A stretch of 64,000 bases of DNA, from contig OU452227.1 of the NCBI GenBank assembly GCA_911728455.2, positions 21,942,414 through 22,006,413 on the forward strand, written 5' to 3'. The notes beneath the pieces are model-generated. The model ran no database searches, had not been told where the DNA came from, and was given only the letters and a program-made list of their open reading frames with translations. This DNA comes from Marthasterias glacialis. Its lineage: Eukaryota > Echinodermata > Asteroidea > Forcipulatida > Asteriidae. Each line of letters begins with the position of its first letter. Positions within the stretch are counted from its first letter, which is position 1. The translations under genes and the position numbers were made by a program. Positions 12,801 through 24,800 of the stretch are shown here, in pieces.

Positions 12801-15800
12801 GTAACCCCTGGAGTTTAATTCAAGGAGCTTCGAGAGGAGTATCCTGAGAACTGGAGAAGTAGATCACAGAGTACAGTTCTCTATATAGCTGAAGAAAATA
12901 ACAGCTGTATTTTTTTCACGAGGCAGACATTAATAAAGTCAGAACTCATAAAAAAGTATCCAATTACTCATCCCTGTAATGTACAGGTGTAGTTAAGTGG
13001 TTTATAAATGAGCATATTTAGTTTACTAGTATAATTAAATGTACAATTCAAAAATATAGATCCATGTTCATTGTCATTTTTGTATCTTAATATTTTTATT
13101 TTCCCCCTAAATAAATGGATAATGCCATTGAAATGAATTGTGACATAAATCATAGTACCATATAAAGATCTTACATGACTGTCTTGTGGAAGTCCATTGT
13201 ACCATCCGACAAAAGAGCGCGCTGAATAAACTCCCAGCAGGTTTTCCCCAGGTATACAGAGAGATCTGTCCGCCTCCGCACCATAGCTCTGCCGGGAGAA
13301 AGGGGGAAAAAATATTTGTGTTTTTTTTAAGATTTATGCAAATCACACGGGTGGAAACATGTGCGACAATGCTTGTCTAACACTTTTCTTTGAAAACGGG
13401 GAGATGGGGTGGGTAGATAAATGGATAATGTCAGTGGACATGACGGGGGACAACTTGGGCATGTATCAAGATTGAGGCAAAGAGAAGGAAGTTTGATGAC
13501 AGACAGATTTGATTGTCGTCTGGAAGAAGGAAGGAGAGCTGAGAGCGAGATGGTTAACCCTTTTTTCATTCTCCCCCGTTTGAAGAAGGCACCTGACATG
13601 CCTGATGTCACTGATTTGAAAGATAAGAAGTAGGAGTAAAAGCTGGGTATCCCCAAGGGGACCCCTATGACAGATATGGCTTTACAGGCATTTGCAAATC
13701 TGAACTAAAAATAAATTCAAGAAACCCATGAAAAATTCCCAATGTGCCTTAAGGATGGATGCTATGTGCCTTGCAAAGCAGCAGAGTCCCTAAAGGTACA
13801 TGTCTAGCAAAAAGAGGAAGAAAAATCCAGATTTTATTTAAACAATACAATACAGGGTAGTTTTTTTATGGAACCGTCACTGCTCAAAGTTTCCCTTTTG
13901 ATAATTTGCTCTTATAGTTCCAGGGGCCAATTTAAATTTATTTTAAATTTGTTCTGATCATAATTGTTCAAAGATCCAAAGTTATTAAGAACAATGATAC
14001 TTATGACCAATATAAAAGTACAAAAACCAACCCCAAAGTCACGTTACAGCTCTTTTGCTCTGTAGAAACTGATTTTTAAAATATTTTCCAGTTTCCCTGT
14101 CCACTCTGGCTCCATAAAAGTCTGATGGGAGCTCATACTTCGAAGCTCTGCTTCCTTATGGGTTCTATCTATAGAGTTATATAAAAGAACTAGAGGGCTT
14201 ACAAAACCATGCGATACGGCCCAACAAGGAGCATTTTTTACCATGGAGAAAATGCCACTGACCCACCATATTACACTAGTCACTCATCAGTTTACACAAC
14301 AACCATTTTCTAAGTGGACATTCGTATGCAATTGACCCATAGGGATTTTCGCCCATGGTGGGTCAGCGGAGTTGTTACAAAGGTCAAAGACAAATTTGAA
14401 TAAAAGTATGTTTGAATAATAATACTAATAACAACTAGTTCTTATATACATGTAGCACATTTTACAATAACTTTATCAATGTGCTTTACATTAGTGCCCT
14501 GGTCATTGGGCCAATAACATTCATGTAATCTTTCTCAGCTCCCTGGGGAGTATACAGCCCTAAAGGCTCTTTCAAACACAATATCAACCTCCACCCTCAA
14601 AAGTACCCATTTAAACCCATGGGTGAAGAGAAGCAATTAAAAGTGAATCATCTTGCTCAAGGACACAAGTGTCATGACCGGGATTTGAACCCACACCCTG
14701 ATGACTTGACCACCAGACCTTGAGTCCAGTGCTCTAGACTGCTTGGCCATGACACACCTTTTTGCCTTAAGATTTAATACAGCACTGATCAATATTAATA
14801 ACTTAATTTTCTTTGACCTTATCTAGAGAGGGGGGCTGGGGGAGCAAGGGCTCTAAGCAGGGGGAACAAGGCACCCCCCCCCCTCCCAGCTGGTTCTGCC
14901 ACTGAATAATGATACCGTCGAAATAAATGAACGAAATAAATGAAAAGTAAAAATCACTGGTTGTAGGCATTCTTTGAGAAATCAAGCTTTTGGACCCTCG
15001 TGTTGTGTGACACAGTACATGTAAGAGGCAGCAGACTTATGAATACCATGGTCACTGTAACCCTGCAACCTTTTGTGAGAGGACAGCACGTGTATCATAT
15101 CAAACAATTCCTAACGAGTTTTTGAAGATTAAATCATTTTAAATTCAAAGATACTGGTAGTATTGCACCAAGAATCATTTCAAAGAAACATTGTCTTGAT
15201 ATTTTCAAGTCCTTTTGAGGAACTACTGAAGTTGTATTGTCTGACAAAAAGCTCTCTTAAAAGATTGTTCGTCTTGATGAAAATTTGAGAACACGGCTTA
15301 TTCAGCCAAAATCCTCCATAAAGAAGAACCTTATTCCAATGAGATTCAAGCAAGGCATTACACTACAGTGCAATTCTCTTTACTAGATCAAATTCACGCT
15401 TTGATAATAAGGAGGGGGGGAAAAAAGGGCATCAAAATTGGATTACGAGCTTCAAGACAAAAGTAGTATCTATTTCAGTGGATGAATGGTGAGAAATGTT
15501 CAACTGACCCCATTCTATTATACTGAATGCTCAAAATGGACTTACCACGGTATGGCACGTGGCTTAAGGGCATGTTAAAATAATGGAACACTGTCATGCG
15601 TTCGTTCTGTATGCACAAAAGAAGATCAAGAAGTAAGGGAGTATAACCAGCCATGTTTCCAGGATGGCTACATTGAGGTCCGGATGGAAAGGTTTGGGTC
15701 ACAGACTGCACAATGAAAAAAACGTGCTGACTAATCAGCAATTGAGGCCCAGACTTGAAAAGTTGAAACGCTTTCTCAAAAGCAGACAAAACGTAAAGAT

Positions 15801-18800
15801 CTTTAATTTTTAATTTGAACATCTATTCACATCCGGGCCCAATTTCATAGAGCTGCTTAAGCACAGACAGTACCTAAGCAAAAAAAGTTATGCTTACCAG
15901 ACTAAGATTACCAGCCCAACTACCATGTTACATGTACAATTTGTGACTGGTATCCTGCACGTTTTCACAAAGCAGCAAATTGTTAAGCAATATTTTTTGC
16001 TTAAGTCAGCTCTATGAAATTGGGCCCAGATTATACCAATGTGGGCAAGAATAGATTTTAAAATTCTGGTTCTCACTTGTCAATGTATCCATGGTATACA
16101 TGGTATAGCCACTGTTTATCTTCAAAGTGTACACTATAGTTCAGGAGTACAAATCTGCTAGAAAAAGGCCTATGCCCTCTACTAATAAATCTCTTTCAAT
16201 AATAATCACAATGGAGACTTTTGACAAACCCCAGTCATTCAAACTAAATCCTATGGTTCCCACTCTTTCCAATCTGCTGCTAAGTTATGAAACAATTTAC
16301 CTGAAGGACAACATCAGGACAATTCAAAACCTGGGTTTAAAACATAACTGCTCAAGAGTAAACAGTGCTTATCACACATCGGTGAAAGGCAAATTGAAAT
16401 TTATATTCATTCCCCCGATGCAAATATTGACATCTATCAGATTGTTTGCGGTACCTGCCGCCAATAATACTGGATTCGAACTGGCCCCTCGTCACCGGGC
16501 GTGCTCGGTGGTCTAGTGGTTAAGACATCTGCTCTAGTTATGCGGGAGTCGTGGGTTCGAATCCCACCCGAGTTGCCTGTGGAATTTTTTTCCACAGGAC
16601 TCGAAAGCACTGAGTATACAGTGCTTATCACACATCGGTGAAAGGCAAATTGAAATTTATATAACTGTTGAATTGACCATATTTTTGACTGCATGAGGGC
16701 GCCTTCGACGGCTAATTTCCTTGCATCACAATTACAGCTTTATTGTAATTTGACACCCTGCATGTTGTTATCAATGGCCAAATAAATAATAATGATAATA
16801 ACTACAATGGAACAACCAGTTTGTTTTACTTGTTTTGCAACACGTAAATTTGGTTCATACACGACCTCACGCGGTTAAAAATGTAGCACTGCAAAAGCCA
16901 CAAGATTTGTCTTCAATGCAATCAATAAGACCATTGGTGTCAATGTCCTCAAATGGAAATTTCAAAAACCAAATCAGCTTCCTGTTTTCCCCAGACATTT
17001 TTACTGGAACCAGTGCTAAGAATCAACAAAATTAGCCAAGTATGAGCATACAATGTTGATTGTATAGATATCCATGGGCTCTTGAGGATTGAACGCTGGG
17101 CCACATGGGAGATCAGTGGGTTCCACTGAATGCGTTTACTCACTTAAGAGAAGACAAAGAACAAACCATGTACAACTTGTACGTACACTGAACATTGCCA
17201 GGGCTGGTCCTTCACGGAGGCAATACTAATAAAAATAATGAAAGTAAAAAATACGACTTATTAGCTCATTTTCCAAAGCTACATTGGCTACTAAAGATTG
17301 CTCCAACAAAGACAAAACTTGTTCTCTAAATCTCAACACCCCTACTGGCCGGAGTGACCTCCACTCCAGCCATAATCTAATAATTCCACCGCACTTACAA
17401 AGAGCGCAGGGGACCAGTCCTTCTCAGTTGCTGGTCCCCGATGAGGCAATAGAGGCAATTGCTTGCAGGCCCCCTTTGAAATGTGCAAGTCCAAATTTGT
17501 AAATCCCTAAAAGAGTTAAGTTACAGTGTGCTAAGGAAAAACTACATTGTCCTTACAAGAACAAAGTGATCTTGTTTGCAATGTGATGTGTAGTAACAGA
17601 GTCCTTGGAGACTTTGATAGCATTTCATTTCAAAGACCTGGATTTTTTGTTGTTTTTTTAACAAGGCATTTTCATTTGAGGGGATGGGAGGGGGGAAACA
17701 ATTTGCTGTTTGTTTGGTTTGTTTTGTTGTTGTTGTGGATTGGGTTTTTCAATCCTACCTGATTTCGTGGATTGTCTCCTGTTGGGGTGCTACCTCCCAC
17801 ATCTAAAACTGAACATTTCTTCATCATCTTCTCAATAAAAAATTGAAAATTTAAAAATTAAATATCCCTGACAAAACATTGTCTCTCTCATCATTTTTAG
17901 AACAGGGGTCAACGAACGTGATTCAATTTTCACATGGATTGGATAGAAATAAAATGAAATAATAAGTTAATGTACCTGTCGTGGGCGAGTGGTGTGGAGC
18001 ATCGAACTCAAGTTTTCATGGCCGAGTCATCAGAGTATGGGTTCAAATCCCAGTTATGACATTTGTGCCCTTGGGCTGCCCTTGGGCAAGACACTTAACC
18101 ATAATTGCTTCCCATCACGCAGGAGTGAATGGGTACCTGCGAGGGTAGAGATTGTCAATTTGAATGATTAGCAACCTGTGCGCCCAACCTGGGTGCCCAT
18201 CTGGCTGCCAGTGCCACATACTCCAAAGTAATTGAGATGTTTCAGGAATGATAAAGGCCCAATGAACAGAGGTAGTAATAGTGTGAGGCACTTTCAGGCA
18301 AAGTTTAAAAGGTCCTAATAGCCTAAATGCCATTTATATTACTATTATAAGCACTGTAGAAATCAGTGCTTTCTAACTCCCTATTATTCAATTATGAGAC
18401 TTAATGCACATGCAGTTTCTCTTTTTAACATTTTTCAACTGATGAAATAGGTTTTGAGATGGCAAGAGCTGTCCTACTGCAAGGCTTGCCTTCCGCACAA
18501 GGTTTTAAGCCAATGTGCATTCATGCAGCTGTTTAGAATAGAATGCAGCCTATTTTATCACTGGCCACAGAAAAGGATCAAAGGCATTTTGGCCTCTCTC
18601 ATCCACTATTTTGCTCTAGAGGATGACAATGAGCGCATCTGTTTTAGAATGAGGAAAGTCCTGGGTTCGAGTCCAGCAGGACTTGGACAGCACTGTAGCA
18701 CACTCCCACTGCATGAATTGATCTATGATTTGAAAATCAAATATGAGAGAAGTACACCATATGTTCAGCCAGTCCCAGGCAAAACTTGTCACAAGGTTTG

Positions 18801-21800
18801 TTGCTAGTGTTGATTGGATGCAAATTGTACGACTACAGCTGAATTAACACCACTAGATGCTGTTAGAATGGACCCATCCTGTTGCCATATTGAGCCTTGA
18901 TTCTCCGGAATCATTGATTTTCCCATGAAGGATTTGAAGTGTTGGAATGTTGGAAAATCTACAAACGCTGCATACCAAGCCTGCTTGTTGAGCCATTCTC
19001 ACATCTGACTCACCATGACACAGTGTTACATTACTGTCGCAGTAAGTTTCAACTGTATGCAGATTACATTTTTCTGTCACTGTACTCTGACAGGGCCGTG
19101 TTAACTTGATCTCACAAGTTATTCACTGGTCATTTCAACTTGCGTGTTGACACACAAGATCTTCGCGACACCACCACTTTTCGCAATCTCCTTGATTCTG
19201 TTGGTCTGCAGCAACACGTGACTGGCGTAACCCATCAATCCGGTCACACGCTTGATCTTCTCATCATCATGAGCAAATCATCAGTTGTGGTGTCTGGCGT
19301 GAATGCTTTCATTGGCTCACCTTCCCATCATCACGCAGTCATGTATGTGCCACCATAATCTTGGGCGATCTACAGCACTAAAGCAATCAGTTCGCTATCA
19401 AAAACTTGGACAGATTAGCATCAAGAATTTTGAAAATGACATCAGAGCATCTACACTTTACACAAATCATGCCACTGATCTCCCTGAACTGGTCGATCAC
19501 CTTGATACTGTTCTTCGTGGCCTTCTTGATACTCACTCCCCTGAAGTCCAAACGACTGTTACGATCCAAGCAAATTGTCAATGGTTTTCTGACAATCTAC
19601 GCCACTGTAAGCAAGAGACACACTGTGCAGAGAGATATACACTGAACAGTGCCGTTCATATAAGCAGGTGCTTGATAATGCAAAACGTGCCTATTGTGAT
19701 ATGCACATTCTTGGCTGACAGCGAGGAATTATTCAGGAATGTTGGTCCTACCAACTCACACCTCATCTGAACATCTTGCAAATGAGTACGCAAACTTCTT
19801 CAAGAGTAAATTTCGGACCGTGCGGAACAACCTTGAATCCACCCAGTCGCCTGATCTCTCTGATGTATTGCAAGAAACTTCATGCCCCTTTAGATTTCAG
19901 AAGTTTGAGGAAGTTGGTGAGGAAACAGTCCACAAGCTTTTCATACAGTCACCATCAAAGAGTTGCTCATTGGACTCTATCCCAACTGCTCTGCTCAAGC
20001 ATTGTGTTAACAGTCTGGTATGAACTATTAGTTATTGTTATCAACAGGTGTCGTTCCCTCAAGCTTTAAAGTTGCAAAGGTGTTCCAATTCTTAAAAAGC
20101 CAAAACTCAATCAGAATATCTTCAAGAACTACCGCATGGTCTCTTTTCTCTCTTTTCTCTCCAAACTCCTAGAAAGACGCTGTATGTTACAGGTCCAAAC
20201 TTATTTCTCTTCTAACAGTCTCTATGCAGAAGCTCAAGTGGCATACCGATCACACCACAGCACCGAAACAGCATTACTGAGAGCTTACTTAGAGCTGTTG
20301 ATAAGCACCAGGAGGCAGACCTCCTTCTTTTAGATGAGAGTGCTGTCTTCAACCCGATCGACCATCGTATTCTTGTGTGCGGTGCAACCATTTTCAAATT
20401 TGATATGGCTCCTCTGAGTGACATCATAGCTAAACACAAACTCAATAAAGTCATGTACACCTCCCACAACTTTACCTTTTGTTTAAACCCGAAGATTGAC
20501 TTTCGACTATCCATTGTCTTGAGGAGTGTGTAAAGGACATCAAAATATGGGCCATCTTCAACAAGCTACAGTTAAATGATAAAACTGACGTTGCTTACTT
20601 AAGTTTGCGGTTTTTAAGCTGTCGAATTTCCTGCAGTCGCAATTGATGAGTCCCTGGTTGATATGAGCATAGAAGTGCGAAATCTTGGAGTAACACTCGG
20701 CTTTTCTCTACAACTCAAGAGTCTTGCTCAAAATGTTTGCCATGCTGGATGGTCCTGCATCTCCAAGATTGGCCAACTTAAAAAATATCTTGACAGAGAA
20801 ACTAGTGCATGCATTTATCACCCCACACATCGACCGCTGTAACAATCTTCTAGTCAGACTCCTTACTTGCGAAGTTAGTCATCTCCAAAGACTTCAGAAT
20901 GCAGCTGCATGCCTGGTATCCCGAAGGAAACGACACAAACATATCACACCTATCCTTCATTGGCTCCTGAAATCGCAGCGCATCACATGTAAAACCCTTC
21001 TGCTCGTCTTTGCACCCCCTTATCTTGAAGAGCTGATTCAGCCCTATAAACCGACCCGAAGCCCTCGTTCATCATCTCTCAACTTACTTACATCCACACA
21101 CCTCATTAGACTCTTTTTTACAGTGGACAAGCGTTTTCGGTAGCTCGCCCTACCCCTCAAGATTAGGAACTCACAATCAATTGGTGTTTTTAAAAGTAAG
21201 ATGAGATGCATCTTTCCTGCAGCACTATAAGTTGAAGCTCCGTTTGTATTTTTAAGCTTCTAAGTTTTTTCCCTTTTAAATGTTTTTTTTTTTATTGCTC
21301 TTCTGGTCTATGTAACAGTTTCACGGTGTCTAACTAGTCTCATCACTTTGTACATTGCTTTGAGGCGGTTTACACAGCATGAGAGGTTTTTAAATCCCTT
21401 TTTATTATTATTATCTTCCTGTTCACATGAAATCACAAGTAAACATTAAATTAATTACAGTGGGAAGTGTTCACATTGGACTTTTCCTCCTCAAGTTATC
21501 GTGGCACCGTAAATGCCTGTTGCTGTATGTAGCTTGCCCACTACCATTGTTAATAAGATAATTGCAGAAACTTGACTTTTGTGATTGCAATTGCGAATTA
21601 ATAACCCCTGAATATTGTTAACATCTTGATGTTTGGTCTATGGCACAGTACATGGTGTCAGCTAAAGGGGCTTGGTCGGGGTGTCTTATACAGACCCCAC
21701 TGGTTTAAAATGTTTGTCTGTCAGTTACATTCTACACCTTGAAGTTATGCAAGTAACCAACTTTCTACTTTCAGCTTCCCACAGTGTTTGTATAACTTGA

Positions 21801-24800
21801 TGTTAATTTTCGTTTCAGTTTAGTTCCCAACAGTCCTATACCCATGGGTAAAGGACAGGATTCAATCCCACATTCTGATTGTTCAGTCATCAGAATTTGA
21901 TAGGTCAATCAGCCACACCATGCCACTCATATTATGTATACGTCATATCAAATTTAAAGTGATGCCCTTCTTCATTTGAGCTGTAATAGGACCACAATTA
22001 TAATAAACGTGTTATTTGTGTCTAGATCAGCCACCAAAAAGCTTCTAAATGCTCCATGGTGCTGTACATTTACCTGTCACAATAGAACCCCTTTGTGCTC
22101 TTCAGGCGAAACTATACAACCACCACCCTCCCCCCTTCCGCCTCCTATGCTCACTCCTGCAGAGGTAATCTACTCCCTGATTCCACTTAACCACAGATCT
22201 CGTGTCATTCCCCTTTTCTTACAGGTGTAATTTGACTATACAGTGAATCCCTTGTGGCATTAATGCTTGATCCAACCATCGCAGTTTAAACATTTGCTGC
22301 AGATCTTCGCTGCACGACGGAATAGCTGCAACTGTTAATACTGTATCTGTTATGGTTTTGTATAGAAAAAAAATGCGGATGGGGCTTAGGGAAAACCTGT
22401 TTTGATCTCAATCATTAGCCAACCACTCATCACCCCCCCCCCCCCACCCACCCCCGTACAGCAAAGTGAACTTGCATGAACCCCTTTTTAGTAAAAAAAA
22501 AAAAAATCCCAGGTAGAAAGTCAGAGAACGCACTAGGCTGCATGCAGGACGATGGCCAGCAGCGGAAATTAGTCTCTACGATAATCTGTCCAGATGCCAG
22601 AGATGGGAGAAAAAAATAATTCTATGCATCATTTGCATCTTTGTATCAAAACAGCTCTGATCAGAGCTGAAGTGGTCGTTGATGGATCAAGACTTGAAAG
22701 GTGTCAAATTTATGCAGGGTGGATTTCAGCTTTTCATCTCGCAATTACTGTAATATGTATTCAAGAAATGTGGGGTTGGTTTTTTTTCATAGCCTTTTTT
22801 AGAAAGCAAAAAAATGTAATTATTGATCTTTCTTTAGTATCAATTTGTCTTTGCTTCACAAGGTTCTAGAAGAGTTACTTATTTTAGTACACATCCAATA
22901 GTACAGGCGCGAATAACAGGATGAATAGGGAACCAAACGTTCAGTTTCAGCTGTTCCCTCAAATAGGGAAAACCCTCGCAATCTGGGACTGAAAACCCAA
23001 TCTATGTTCAAGGCTGCGGTCTGAGACGGGATTCAAACTGGGGTCCACTGAGGACAAAAGCAGGGAAAGAAAACCACTGCGCCATCCTGGTCCCACCTGA
23101 ATGACCTGAAATCTATTTCCACAGTGAAGGGCAAACCAAAACTACTGTTCATACTTTGTGCTGCGACAGAAAGTCAAGTAATGAATTGTAAACAAAATTA
23201 CCCTTCAAAATGTATACATACAATTAAGTAGAACCATATCACGTCTCCCAGTGTGTACTGAAGCCTTGCAGAATTTAGTCTGTACCGAACAATAACTTCA
23301 CATTTGTGATTAATTGCCAATTTGATGGCTCGTTACCGTTTCAAATAACTTTCTCGGAATTCTGATAGGGAAAACAAATGTTGATGAGGGCAATTGACTT
23401 TGCATTGCTGTCAGAAAGGTTAACATTATACCTCTATGTTAACAAATTGAAAATTTGTTATTGGGTAAAACATCATCTTGAGAAATATTTCCATGTGACA
23501 AAATTGTTTACTTTAATATTGTGTTTGGAACAGGGGCCAGTTGCATAAAGCACAACATGTAGCTAAGCACAAAACAATTTTATTCACCGGATTAAGGTTA
23601 CCAGCCAACATACATGTCAGACGTGCCGTCTGTGACTGGTTCCCTGCTTTAAATTATCTGCGCCCATGTTTCATAGCACTACTTAAGCAGAAAATATGGC
23701 TTTTTAAAGGAATTATCTGCTTAGCAAAAATAAGCAGGGTACCAGTTGCATAAGACATTGTATTTTGGCTGTTAACCGTCTTCTGGTAAGCACAATTTTA
23801 TTTGTGCTAGGCTACTTTTTGTGCTTAAAAGCAGCTCCATTGGTCAAAACTACATGTTTGTGCAACTTCTATGATATAAGTTCACTGTAGGTCTCTTGAA
23901 ATCTAGCACATGGTTAAAAACAAATTCCCCAATTTTCTTTCATTTTTATTCATGATCTCTGGGGAACTGCCCACAAAAACAAGCCTGGCTCATTAAGTAT
24001 TACACGTGTGACGTCACTGGTGAGACAAACATTGTTCAGATGCTTACGTGCTGCCACAACAATACAGTGTGCTGGCAATGAAATAACCACATTTTGGTTC
24101 AATTTTGTCGTTCCACCAGTGACTTCACAACATGTGGCTTGTTTTTGTGCGCCTTCCTGGAGAGTATTATTTTAAATAAAATAAATTGAAAAAAAAACAT
24201 ACATGCAAAGGTGTTCATATTGTTTATTTGCGGCTGATTCGTTATTTAAACACAAACTTCTACATGTACGTGGCATACAGACAAGGTAGTATGGCACTCA
24301 TCTGTTAAAGGTCTGCAAGTGTTCAAATCCCTGACGTTTACACCCTTACACAGTACAGTATCGTCAAATAAAATAATATCCCACAAATATAGAAAAAATC
24401 AAGTAGGCATTGCGCTATTTCCAGCAATTGCAGGGATTTAGTTGGAGTCTCCGATTCTCAATCCAATCAACGATGAAGCTCTCGGCTATGGACTGCTGTT
24501 TACAATCACAAAAACTATCACTCAAAAAATAATCAGCCTGCGATGAATAATAGTGCATTCAAAGTTGACAGACGATACAGTGAAATGACTTTTAAGTCAT
24601 TACAATGAGCTGGATCTTCTTTTCTTCATTTCGTTGAGGCTTAAACAGTCTACGTGGTCTACGATTATCCAATAAACCCTCCAATTTGTGGCTATGTAAC
24701 AAGAAAATATAATTACGATGCTATAAATGAACAAACAAAATACACCAGTGATATTTAAGCGGTAAGTCTTGTGCAAATCAGCAAAGACAGATCCAGAATA

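Larger units (their letters stand above)
3256..13174. other. FDXR intron 5 (9.9 kb)
   Basis: Holds a SINE with a nested small element (3.3-3.7 kb), inverted-repeat MITEs (4.2, 5.8, 6.2 and 6.4 kb), two hairpin elements (10.2 and 12.5 kb) and a dispersed repeat at 11.2 kb. The segment 6.6-7.8 kb has repeated GGGGAGCT and GAGTGGATATTG words and an AATAAA but no identifiable coding part. The segment 7.8-10.2 kb is mostly unique sequence. Confidence 0.6.

Noticed and set aside
16502-16574. Functional tRNA gene
   Set aside because: The anticodon arm pairs well only with a 9-base loop, so no anticodon can be assigned; listed as tRNA-like.
22430-22456. Long C runs (also near 14872, 33731, 52045 and 60668) as special structures
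   Set aside because: Simple homopolymer tracts, which may also have uncertain length in the assembly; only those flanking the foldback element were considered informative.
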